Source of the DNA: Bacteroidales bacterium UBA5266
Lineage (GTDB): Bacteria; Bacteroidota; Bacteroidia; Bacteroidales; WCHB1-69
Length of the DNA stretch: 64,000 nucleotides
Assembly (NCBI GenBank): GCA_002411545.1
Contig: DHTG01000024.1
Location: 625-64,624, forward strand
Direction of reading: 5' to 3'
The notes beneath the pieces are model-generated. The model worked only from the letters and a program-made list of their open reading frames with translations. It made no database searches and was not told the DNA's origin. A program made the position numbers and the translations under genes. Every line of letters begins with the position of its first letter. Within the stretch, counting starts at the first letter, position 1. Of this stretch, positions 1 through 7,789 are shown piece after piece.

Positions 1-5
1 AAAAC

Positions 6-1328
6 ATGGAATTAAAAAAGGAAATTAAAATCCTGTTTTGGATAGTCCTTGTATTTTTAGGGATATTTTTTCTACCGATTCAAAGTCCGGTATTTAATAC
101 TGCTGTGGATGCAACCTTCGATTTAGCCAAATGGTATGCACGCGAACATGTGGTTTTGTGTTTATTGCCGGCATTTTTGATCGCAGGGGTAATATCGATA
201 TTTGTCAGCCAGGCATCGGTAATCAAATATTTCGGAGCAAAAGCTAAAAAGTGGGTAGCCTATACGGTGGCTGCCGTTTCGGGAGCTATATTGGCGGTAT
301 GTTCTTGCACTATATTACCTTTGTTTTCAAGCATACACAAGCGAGGAGCCGGATTAGGACCTGCCATTGCCTTCCTTTATTCCGGTCCGGCTATTAACAT
401 ATTAGCCATTATATTAACAGCTCGTATATTAGGCTTTGAAATGGGAGTGGCTCGTATCATAGGAGCTGTATCCTTTAGTGTAATTATCGGTTTAATCATG
501 GCATTCATTTATCGCAAGGAAGAAAAAATAAAAGCGGAAGAACAAATGAATTTTCCGGATGTACCCGAGAAACGTCCCATTTGGCAAACAATGATACACT
601 TCTTTACTTTGGTGTTGATATTGGTTTTTGCTAATTGGGGAAAACCTTCTGCAGAAGATACGTCAAGTCTATGGTTTTATATTTGGTCTTATAAATGGTA
701 TATAACGGGAGCCTTTGGTTTGGTGTTGGTATATTCAATGATATATATCTTAAAACTTAAACCTTGGCATGTGTTAACCGGAGCCACTTTGACGGCATTG
801 AGTGCTTTTCTATTTGGCAATCCAATGATTAGCATAGTAATAGCTATTACTGCCGTTAGTGTGATTTCTTTATTGGATAAAAAAGAAGAAAACGACAACA
901 AAGCATGGATACTCTCCTCCTGGGGTTTTACCAAACAAATCGTTCCTTTATTAGCCATAGGTGTTGTCATAGCAGGATTTCTTTTAGGTTCCACTCACGA
1001 CAATACGTCCATAGCCGGTGTAATTCCCAATGCATGGATTAGTGCATTGGTAGGAGGTAATTCAATATTTTCTAATTTCTTTGCCTCTATAGTAGGGGCT
1101 TTTATGTATTTTGCCACTTTAACAGAAGTTCCCATTATACAAGGCTTATTGGCATCAGGAATGGGTAAAGGTCCTGCTTTGGCATTATTATTGGCAGGTC
1201 CCTCCTTGTCGTTACCTAATATGTTAGTGATACGTGGAATTATGGGTACACAAAAAACAATCGTATATACCCTTTTAGTTATTTTATTATCGACAATAGC
1301 CGGATTAATTTTCGGTTACATTGTATAA
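6..1328 (+). CDS. ArsP/YraQ-family permease, putative arsenical or metal efflux
   Basis: This is a 440-residue polytopic inner-membrane protein with about ten hydrophobic segments. It belongs by sequence to the DUF318 permease family (ArsP, YraQ and SO_0444-type Cu/Zn exporters). The family signature is visible near residues 98-130: a CSC motif, then Pro-Leu-Phe, a Lys-Arg-Gly-Ala-Gly turn and SGPAINILAI. A second similar half near residues 365-415 ends in GPSLSLPNML. ArsP members export trivalent organoarsenicals; other members export Cu or Zn, so the substrate is not certain. The arsenate reductase gene follows after 19 bases, which favours arsenic. The ATG lies only six bases into the window, so any ArsR regulator or promoter would be outside it. 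Confidence 0.8.
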   Translation: MELKKEIKILFWIVLVFLGIFFLPIQSPVFNTAVDATFDLAKWYAREHVVLCLLPAFLIAGVISIFVSQASVIKYFGAKAKKWVAYTVAAVSGAILAVCSCTILPLFSSIHKRGAGLGPAIAFLYSGPAINILAIILTARILGFEMGVARIIGAVSFSVIIGLIMAFIYRKEEKIKAEEQMNFPDVPEKRPIWQTMIHFFTLVLILVFANWGKPSAEDTSSLWFYIWSYKWYITGAFGLVLVYSMIYILKLKPWHVLTGATLTALSAFLFGNPMISIVIAITAVSVISLLDKKEENDNKAWILSSWGFTKQIVPLLAIGVVIAGFLLGSTHDNTSIAGVIPNAWISALVGGNSIFSNFFASIVGAFMYFATLTEVPIIQGLLASGMGKGPALALLLAGPSLSLPNMLVIRGIMGTQKTIVYTLLVILLSTIAGLIFGYIV

Positions 1329-1347
1329 AAATAAATAAGCTAATCCT

Positions 1348-1761
1348 ATGAAAATACTTATTTTATGTACAGGTAACAGTTGCCGCAGTCAAATGGCACA
1401 AGGCTTTTTACAATCCTTTGATAAAAATCTGGAGGTGCATTCGGCAGGTACCCATCCTGAAAAACAAGTCAATCCCAATGCGGTGAAAGTTATGGCTGAA
1501 CTCGGAATCGACATTTCTCATCATGTACCGAAAAATGTGGCTATGTATACAGGAGAATCATGGGATTATGTAATTACCGTTTGTGATAATGCCAAGGAAA
1601 GTTGTCCGGTTTTTATAGGAGAAGTAAAACATCGTTTACACGTGGGATTTGAAGACCCAGCTAAAGCAAAGGGTGAAGCCGAATATGTATTGAATGTATA
1701 TCGAAAAATCAGAGATAAAATCAAGCATACATTCTCTGAATTTGCAATATCTATCCTTTAA
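1348..1761 (+). CDS. arsC: Arsenate reductase, thioredoxin-coupled LMW-phosphatase fold
   Basis: This 137-residue cytoplasmic enzyme reduces arsenate to arsenite. The N-terminal P-loop CTGNSCRS places the nucleophile at Cys7, with Cys12 and Arg13. Two further cysteines, Cys79 and Cys86 (in VCDNAKESC), sit where the redox pair of plasmid pI258 ArsC lies, so the full thiol relay for thioredoxin regeneration is present. An Asp103-Pro104 pair matches the catalytic acid loop of low-molecular-weight phosphatases. Length is typical of the family. It follows the permease in a probable operon, and a thioredoxin-domain protein is encoded just downstream, a plausible but unproven reductant. A plain protein tyrosine phosphatase is unlikely given the extra cysteines. 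Confidence 0.9.
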   Translation: MKILILCTGNSCRSQMAQGFLQSFDKNLEVHSAGTHPEKQVNPNAVKVMAELGIDISHHVPKNVAMYTGESWDYVITVCDNAKESCPVFIGEVKHRLHVGFEDPAKAKGEAEYVLNVYRKIRDKIKHTFSEFAISIL

Positions 1762-1762
1762 C

Positions 1763-1774
1763 TATACGCGTATA
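1763..1774. repeat. 12-bp perfect palindrome after arsC
   Basis: The sequence TATACGCGTATA lies two bases after the arsC stop. It is a perfect palindrome in an AT-rich gap and resembles a small operator more than a terminator, because it has no loop and no T-tract. No regulator can be assigned. Confidence 0.35.
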
Positions 1775-1938
1775 TAATCAAAGATCACCGGCGAACATTC
1801 ATACATTATTTACCTATTCTTTTTTTCCTATTCATTCAAAAATTAGCAAAATATTATACTTTTATGTGGCTGTGTAATAAGCGGATTCAAATATTACAAT
1901 AATTTCAATAAAAAATACTTAATTAACTCATAAAAAAA

Positions 1939-1969
1939 TTGTATAATAAAAAAATAAAGATTACCTTTG
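1939..1969 (+). promoter_or_regulatory. Bacteroidota-type promoter for the NifX-thioredoxin gene
   Basis: TTG at 1939-1941 and TACCTTTG at 1962-1969 are separated by 20 bases, matching the -33/-7 consensus TTTG-N17-23-TAnnTTTG. Expected transcription start is about 1976, upstream of the ATG at 2008. This argues against the in-frame TTG at 1939 as the start codon. Confidence 0.6.
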
Positions 1970-2007
1970 CGCCGTTATTTGGAAAATTCAAAACTAAACT
2001 ATTCAAC

Positions 2008-2733
2008 ATGAAAATTGCCATTCCAACCAAAGATAACATGGTTGATGAACATTTTGGAGACGCAGAGCAATACACTATATATACCATTGACAATCAAAGT
2101 AAGATTGTATCTCAAGAAAATTTAGCTTGTAAGGAAGGATGTGGTTGTAAAAGCAATATAGCCACTACTCTTCATAAGCTGGGAGTTGAAATCATTTTAG
2201 CCGGAAATATGGGAGATAATGCCAAAAACATACTTGAGGACAATCAAATGAAAGTAATCCGCGGATGTAAAGGAAATATCGATGACCTTATCCAAGCTTA
2301 TCTTGTAGGAAACGTATCCGACAATGGAGAAGGATGTCATCACAAGCATTCATCCCACGATTGTGGTTCAGCGCAAATCTCTACTCCCATTGTATTAGAT
2401 AAAGCTTCGTTTTTATCCAAAGTTTTTAATTACGAAGCCCAAGCTGAAAAGTGGGTTTACGAGGGAGATAAACCTGCCATCATTGACTTTCATGCCACCT
2501 GGTGTGCCCCTTGTAAATCAGTGTCACCTATTTTAGAAGACCTTGCCAAAGAATATGCCGGTCAGCTTTATATTTATAAAATTGATATTGACCAAGAGCA
2601 AGAATTAGCCGCCGTTTTTGGAATACAAAGCGTTCCCACCTTTCTATTTATACCCTTAAACGATACCCCTAAAATGGCTTCAGGTGCACTTCCCAAAGAA
2701 AACTTTTTAAAAATTATTAAAGATTTAATATAA
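2008..2733 (+). CDS. NifX/NifB-like cofactor-binding domain fused to thioredoxin
   Basis: This is a 241-residue cytoplasmic protein. Residues 1-105 form a dinitrogenase iron-molybdenum cofactor biosynthesis domain (NifX/NifB C-terminal type, PF02579) opening with MKIAIPT and carrying a DEHFG motif. Several cysteines lie at 41-47 (CKEGCGC) and 87. A His/Cys-rich linker at 110-119 (CHHKHSSHDC) resembles metal-binding tails of this family. Residues 130-241 are a thioredoxin with WCAPC at 165-169 and the cis-Pro at 210. I chose the ATG at 2008 because a promoter overlaps the upstream in-frame extension. The neighbours are arsC, a MarR regulator five bases downstream and a persulfide-type oxidoreductase. 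The role is unknown; a metal- or sulfur-responsive redox function is an inference. Confidence 0.8.
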   Translation: MKIAIPTKDNMVDEHFGDAEQYTIYTIDNQSKIVSQENLACKEGCGCKSNIATTLHKLGVEIILAGNMGDNAKNILEDNQMKVIRGCKGNIDDLIQAYLVGNVSDNGEGCHHKHSSHDCGSAQISTPIVLDKASFLSKVFNYEAQAEKWVYEGDKPAIIDFHATWCAPCKSVSPILEDLAKEYAGQLYIYKIDIDQEQELAAVFGIQSVPTFLFIPLNDTPKMASGALPKENFLKIIKDLI

Positions 2734-2737
2734 GAAA

Positions 2738-3109
2738 ATGGAAAAGAAATATAAGTCATTAAGTTATATCCGTGAATTATATCAAGCTATTGTTGATTTC
2801 GAAATGGGATTTCAACAAATGTATGATATGACTTTTAATGAAGGTGTTGTATTATGTGCGTTGAAAAGAACTCCTTTATCCTCCGGAGAATTAGCGAAGG
2901 AATTGAAGCTATCCGCTTCCAATACTTCAAAAGTCATTAAATCTGTCGAAGACAAAGGATTTATTGAAAGATATATGGGACAAAAAGATCGCCGAAAAAT
3001 GTATTTTTCCTTAACCGAAAGTGGAAAAGTAAAAGTCAATTCTTTAAAATGCGATGAATCCCAAATGCCTGCCAAATTGAGAGACATTCTTCGTGAAATT
3101 GAAAAATAA
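2738..3109 (+). CDS. MarR-family transcriptional regulator
   Basis: This is a 123-residue winged helix-turn-helix protein of MarR type. The recognition region around residues 47-75 contains LKLSASNTSKVIKSVEDKG, and the wing contains GQKDRRKMYFSLTESG, a classical MarR wing. It is slightly short for the family (usually 135-150 residues) because the C-terminal dimerisation helix is brief. It starts four bases after the fusion gene and is followed after 18 bases by the CoA-disulfide-reductase-like gene, so the three are probably cotranscribed. It is a reasonable candidate for controlling this block. Cys110-type redox sensing cannot be judged from sequence alone; one Cys lies late in the protein. 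Confidence 0.85.
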   Translation: MEKKYKSLSYIRELYQAIVDFEMGFQQMYDMTFNEGVVLCALKRTPLSSGELAKELKLSASNTSKVIKSVEDKGFIERYMGQKDRRKMYFSLTESGKVKVNSLKCDESQMPAKLRDILREIEK

Positions 3110-3127
3110 AAAAAATTAAAATTAATT

Positions 3128-5578
3128 ATGAAACACATTATTATCGGTGGCGTTGCCGGCGGGGCAACGGCTGCTGCTCGAATTAGACGAAACGATGAAT
3201 CTTGCGAGATTCTTCTTTTTGAAAAAGGGAAATATATCTCCTATGCCAATTGTGGTTTGCCCTATTACATAGGAGGTGTCATTAACGATAGAGAAAAACT
3301 TTTCCTTCAAACTCCTCAATCCTTTGGCACACGCTTTCATGTAGATGTAAGGGTTGAACAAGAAGTCATTGCTATCGACAGTACGCATAAAACCATTACG
3401 GTACGTAAAGCAAACGGAGATCAATACTCCGAAACTTACGATAAGTTGTTGCTATCACCGGGTGCGAAACCTTTTTCGCCTCCTATTCCGGGCATAGATG
3501 AAGAAGGAATTTTTACCCTCAGAAATGTCAGCGATACCGATGCCATCAAACAGTATATTCAAACACACGATATCAAAAAAGCTGTTATCGTAGGAGCCGG
3601 TTTTATCGGACTCGAAATGGCCGAAAATCTGCATCACATAGGTGCCGAAATTAGCATAGTCGAAAAACTTGAACAAGTAATGGCCCCCATGGATTATTCC
3701 ATGGCCGCAATCATACATGAGCATCTCCAACTGAAAGGAGTAAATCTCTATTTGGGTAAATCTGTTACTGCTTTTCATCGCACTAACAATCAAATAGAAA
3801 TCAGCCTCGATTCCAACGAAACCCTTAGCAGCGACATGGTTATTTTATCCATAGGGGTACGTCCCGAAACACAATTAGCCGTCGATGCCGGACTTAAAAT
3901 TGGCGAAACCAAAGGAATATGGGTCGATGAATATTTGCAAACATCGCAAGAGGATATTTATGCTGTAGGCGATGCCATTGAATTTCCCCATCCTATTACC
4001 GGTAAACCCTGGCTTAATTATTTAGCCAATCCGGCCAACCGTCAAGGACGTTTGGTAGCCGATAATATGGTATTCGGCAACAAAGAAAAATACGAAGGAG
4101 CCATTGGAACTTCGATTGCTAAAGTGTTTGATATGACAGCCGCTGCTACCGGTCTTTCCGCAAAATATCTACGTAGTATGAACATCCCCTATAAAAGTTC
4201 TACTACTCACTCCGGTTCTCATGCAGGCTATTACCCCAATGCATTTAACATCACAATTAAAATTACCTTTCATCCGGAAACCGGACGTTTATACGGTGGA
4301 CAATGCATCGGCATAGAAGGAATTGATAAAAGAATCGACCAATTGGCCCTACTGATTAAAACCGGGGGAAGCATTTATGATTTAATAAAACTCGAACATG
4401 CCTATGCCCCTCCTTTCTCTTCCGCTAAAGATCCTATAGCCATTGCCGGTTATGTAGCCCATAATATTATCAGTGGCAGAATGCCTGTTATTTATTGGAG
4501 AGATATTCTGAATACCGAGCCTTCTTCTTATACGTTAATAGATGTCAGAACTAAAGAAGAATTTAAATTAGGTGCTATCCCCAATGCCATTAACATTCCT
4601 GTTGACGATCTCCGCTCCCGTTTGAATGAAATACCAAGCGATAAACCCATTTATCTCTATTGTAAAATCGGATTAAGAGGCTATCTGGCTCAACAAATCC
4701 TAATAGGAAACGGCTTTAAAAATGTATATAATCTCGTAGGAGGTTATACGACTTTCAAACCTGCCACTACGGATTTCCTACATTGTCAGCCAAAGACTAT
4801 CAAGAACAGCCCCCAATATGCAGCCAAACCGGCCGAAAGCATCCTGCTTAAAAACATCGTAAAAATCGATGCCTGTGGTTTACAATGCCCGGGACCTATT
4901 TTAAAATTAAAAAATAAAATTGACGAAATAAAGGAAGGCGAACGATTAGAAGTCGTTTCGACCGACCCGGGATTTTCTCGCGATGCAGAAGCCTGGTGTA
5001 ATATGACCGGAAATACCTTGATATCAAACACCAATGAAAAAGGGAAGTACACCGTTATCGTCGAAAAAAACGCACCTAAAAATTGCACGGCGACAACATC
5101 TTGCGATGCCAAAGGAAAAACATTAATACTTTTCAGTCAGGAATTAGATAAAGCCTTGGCTACTTTCGTCTTGGCAAACGGTGCCGCTGCAACCGGTCAA
5201 AAAGTAACGATTTTCTTCACTTTCTGGGGCTTGAACGTTATTAAAAAAGTTGAAAAACCGAAAGTCAACAAAGATATCTTCGGAAAAATGTTTTCAATAA
5301 TGTTGCCCTCCAGTTCACTCAAACTCAAACTTTCAAAATTCAATATGTTTGGCATGGGCAGCGCCATGATGCGCTACATTATGAAATCAAAAGGCATTGA
5401 TTCACTGGAATCTTTACGTCAACAAGCATTGGATAACGGCGTTGAATTTATTGCATGCCAAATGTCAATGGATGTGATGGGGGTAAAAAAAGAAGAATTA
5501 ATAGATAATGTTACCATCGGCGGCGTGGCCACCTACATGGAAAAAGCCGACCAAGCAAATATTAATTTATTTGTCTAG
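3128..5578 (+). CDS. Four-domain CoA-disulfide reductase/rhodanese/TusA/DsrE2 protein
   Basis: This is an 816-residue cytoplasmic flavoprotein. Residues 1-445 are a pyridine nucleotide-disulfide oxidoreductase of the CoA-disulfide/persulfide reductase type, with an N-terminal FAD-binding GGVAGG motif, a second dinucleotide motif GAGFIG near 160, and the single active cysteine Cys42 in SYANCGLPY. Residues 455-550 are a rhodanese domain with the persulfide-accepting Cys512 in CKIGLRG. Residues 575-650 are a TusA-like domain with Cys583 and Cys587 in CGLQCPGP. Residues 660-816 are a DsrE2/peroxiredoxin-like domain with a late cysteine in ACQMSMD. The combination points to relay and reduction of sulfane sulfur. 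Two- and three-domain forms are well known; four-domain forms also occur in anaerobes. Confidence 0.9.
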   Translation: MKHIIIGGVAGGATAAARIRRNDESCEILLFEKGKYISYANCGLPYYIGGVINDREKLFLQTPQSFGTRFHVDVRVEQEVIAIDSTHKTITVRKANGDQYSETYDKLLLSPGAKPFSPPIPGIDEEGIFTLRNVSDTDAIKQYIQTHDIKKAVIVGAGFIGLEMAENLHHIGAEISIVEKLEQVMAPMDYSMAAIIHEHLQLKGVNLYLGKSVTAFHRTNNQIEISLDSNETLSSDMVILSIGVRPETQLAVDAGLKIGETKGIWVDEYLQTSQEDIYAVGDAIEFPHPITGKPWLNYLANPANRQGRLVADNMVFGNKEKYEGAIGTSIAKVFDMTAAATGLSAKYLRSMNIPYKSSTTHSGSHAGYYPNAFNITIKITFHPETGRLYGGQCIGIEGIDKRIDQLALLIKTGGSIYDLIKLEHAYAPPFSSAKDPIAIAGYVAHNIISGRMPVIYWRDILNTEPSSYTLIDVRTKEEFKLGAIPNAINIPVDDLRSRLNEIPSDKPIYLYCKIGLRGYLAQQILIGNGFKNVYNLVGGYTTFKPATTDFLHCQPKTIKNSPQYAAKPAESILLKNIVKIDACGLQCPGPILKLKNKIDEIKEGERLEVVSTDPGFSRDAEAWCNMTGNTLISNTNEKGKYTVIVEKNAPKNCTATTSCDAKGKTLILFSQELDKALATFVLANGAAATGQKVTIFFTFWGLNVIKKVEKPKVNKDIFGKMFSIMLPSSSLKLKLSKFNMFGMGSAMMRYIMKSKGIDSLESLRQQALDNGVEFIACQMSMDVMGVKKEELIDNVTIGGVATYMEKADQANINLFV

Positions 5579-5843
5579 TTAGACATTTTGAAGATTTTAA
5601 ATTTCATTAAATTAGCATATATGGTTGATAGATTTATGTACAAATAGTATATTTCCATTTTTGATAAAATTTTAATACTAAGATAGTTTAGGTAATTAGG
5701 ACAAGTTCATATCTTTTTAAAACTAATCATTTTCATTATGCAAGTATACTAATTTTACATTATTGTCCGGTAAAAACACGTTATTAGTAACAGATTCTTC
5801 GGACATTAGTGAAACTTTATAAACTTGACAAATTTTCAACGTA

Positions 5844-6347
5844 TTAACTCTCCGATATTCTTCTTTCAGTTTCGAACACTTCCAAATTTTCGGGCATATG
5901 TTGTATGAAATCAAAACGCAAAAAAGTGATATAAGAATGGAAGCCTTCTCGACCGGCAGCTCCGGGATTGATGTAAAGTAAGTGGTGGGTTTGATCATAC
6001 TTGATACGTAAAATATGGGAATGACCGCATACAAAAATGGAAGGTTGATGGATATGTATCAAACGCAATGCACGAGGATTATATTTGTTAGGATAGCCTC
6101 CAATATGCGTCATCAATACTTTTGTTTCGTTTAGGTAAAATATTTCATTTTCTTTACATTGACTTCTTATTTCAGCACCATCGATATTACCGTGTACGGC
6201 ACGTAAGGGTTTGAAGTTTTGCAATTGAATGAAGGTTTCTTTACGTCCAATATCGCCACAATGCCAGATTTCATCACAAGGGGCAAAAAAAGTAAATAGT
6301 TCAGGATGCAAAAAAGAGTGAGTGTCGGATAAAATACCTATTTTCAT
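5844..6347 (-). CDS. YfcE/MJ0936-type metallophosphoesterase
   Basis: This is a 167-residue cytoplasmic calcineurin-like phosphoesterase. The metal-ligand motifs are in order: SDTHS at residues 7-11, GDIG near 32, GNID near 54 and GHSH near 110. The length and motif spacing match the YfcE/MJ0936 family of small phosphodiesterases. The physiological substrate is unknown in most members. It is monocistronic and diverges from the acetyltransferase-like gene; the two share a 150-base intergenic region with inverted -7 elements. Confidence 0.85.
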   Translation of the reverse strand: MKIGILSDTHSFLHPELFTFFAPCDEIWHCGDIGRKETFIQLQNFKPLRAVHGNIDGAEIRSQCKENEIFYLNETKVLMTHIGGYPNKYNPRALRLIHIHQPSIFVCGHSHILRIKYDQTHHLLYINPGAAGREGFHSYITFLRFDFIQHMPENLEVFETERRISES

Positions 6348-6420
6348 ATGTCAAACTTATATTGTTTCATTAACCCAAAGCAGTGATCGCCTTGATATAA
6401 ATCATACTAATACGCATTGG

Positions 6421-6449
6421 CAAAAGTACATGATTTTTTTATACTTTTG
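6421..6449. promoter_or_regulatory. Divergent -7 elements forming an inverted repeat
   Basis: CAAAAGTA at 6421-6428 is TACTTTTG on the minus strand and TACTTTTG at 6442-6449 lies on the plus strand. Each matches TAnnTTTG and points toward one of the two divergent genes. A weak TTG at 6417-6419 could serve as the plus -33 element. The 8-base arms form a perfect inverted repeat with 13 bases between them. Confidence 0.5.
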
Positions 6450-6497
6450 CGAATAATATATTTTATATATATCAATTATCAGCAACCCTACAACATC

Positions 6498-7631
6498 ATG
6501 CATATGGATACAAACATACATATCAAAGAGGTTGAAAGCAAGAAAGATCTACAAACATTTATCCGCTTCCAACGATCATTATACAAAAATTGCCCCCATT
6601 ATGTACCTCCTTTAGACCGGGAACAAAAAATGGCACTACAAAAACATCCGGCCCTATCGTTTTGCGAACGTAGGCTGTGGTTAGCCTATAAGGACTCGCA
6701 AGTAGTAGGTCGTATTGCCGGCATCATAAACCATAAATACAATGCCTTAAAAAATAAAAAGCGAATTCGTTTCGGATGGTTTGACATGATTAACGATGTA
6801 TCGGTAGCCCACGCCCTTATAAGTGCCGTTGAAGACTGGGGCAGGCAAGAAAAGCTCAACGAAATCAGCGGGCCTTCCCGTTATTCGAATATGGAAAAAC
6901 AAGGCATGCTTATCGACGGATTTGATGAAACACCCTCGGTTTCGGCCGAATATAATTATGCTTACTATCCGACTATAATTGAAGCCCTTGGATTTCATAA
7001 AGAAGTGGATTATATTCAATACAAAGTGAAAGTGAAAGAAGTGCCCGATAAAATCAAAAATTTAAATACCTACATCTCAAATAAATATAATATAAAAATA
7101 AAAGAATTTAAGCATAAAAAAGAATTAAAAACCTACGGAAAAGCATTGCTTAAAGCACTGAACGAAAGCTACGTAAACATTTATAATTTCATCCCTTTAA
7201 ACGACGAAGAAATTGATTTTCATATAAAAAACAATCTTTATTTAATCCAAAAAGACTTGGTTAATGTGTTAGTAGACGAAAATAATAGCTTGGTTGGATT
7301 CAGTTTATGTGTGCCTTCTTTGACTACTGCCCTACAAAAAGCAAAAGGCTCACTATTCCCTTTTGGCTGGTATTACATTCAAAAAGCATTAAAGAAAAAC
7401 ACAAGGGTCGATATGTATCTAACCGGTGTGCTGCCCAAATGGTCCGGAAGTGGCATACACATAATGTATCACTGCAAATTAAACGAAATATTTATCCGAA
7501 AAGGATATCAATACGCCATCACCAACCAACAATTGGAATACAATAAAGCCAATCGTATCTGGGAAAAATACGATGCCGAATTATTGTTTACACGGCGATG
7601 TTACCTAAAAAATTTGTTTTTAAATGAATGA
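6498..7631 (+). CDS. GNAT-like acyltransferase of Bacteroidota, function unknown
   Basis: This is a 377-residue cytoplasmic protein. It looks like a two-lobed acyl-CoA N-acyltransferase (GNAT superfamily). The N-terminal part has the pattern LWLAYKDSQVVGRIAGIIN near 60-80, typical of GNAT strands 2-4. The C-terminal part contains a TGVLPKWSGSGIHIMYH stretch near 305-325 where an acyl-CoA loop would lie. Similar proteins are conserved across Bacteroidetes and usually annotated only as GNAT or hypothetical. An earlier in-frame TTG at 6417 lies upstream of the -7 element, so the start is ATG 6498 or ATG 6504. The substrate is not predictable. Confidence 0.6.
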   Translation: MHMDTNIHIKEVESKKDLQTFIRFQRSLYKNCPHYVPPLDREQKMALQKHPALSFCERRLWLAYKDSQVVGRIAGIINHKYNALKNKKRIRFGWFDMINDVSVAHALISAVEDWGRQEKLNEISGPSRYSNMEKQGMLIDGFDETPSVSAEYNYAYYPTIIEALGFHKEVDYIQYKVKVKEVPDKIKNLNTYISNKYNIKIKEFKHKKELKTYGKALLKALNESYVNIYNFIPLNDEEIDFHIKNNLYLIQKDLVNVLVDENNSLVGFSLCVPSLTTALQKAKGSLFPFGWYYIQKALKKNTRVDMYLTGVLPKWSGSGIHIMYHCKLNEIFIRKGYQYAITNQQLEYNKANRIWEKYDAELLFTRRCYLKNLFLNE

Positions 7632-7743
7632 ACCTACGGACTAATCAAAAAAAGCTAGCTTTCACAGGAGGATTTTTGGTTTTATTAAAAATATATTGTT
7701 GATAAAAAGTCCTTTTTTTTATGATTTTTGTTAGTAAGTACGT

Positions 7744-7751
7744 TAACTTTG
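7744..7751 (+). promoter_or_regulatory. -7 element for the large TPR gene
   Basis: TAACTTTG matches TAnnTTTG, 38 bases upstream of the ATG at 7790. It lies inside the longer open frame that begins at 7721, which supports the later start. No convincing -33 box was found. Confidence 0.5.
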
Positions 7752-7789
7752 TAGACAAAATTTCATCTTTTAACATAAAGACCGTTAAA

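Noticed and set aside
5579-5843. Gap after the CoADR gene checked for RNA genes and terminators
   Set aside because: Only AT-rich sequence without a convincing hairpin or conserved element.
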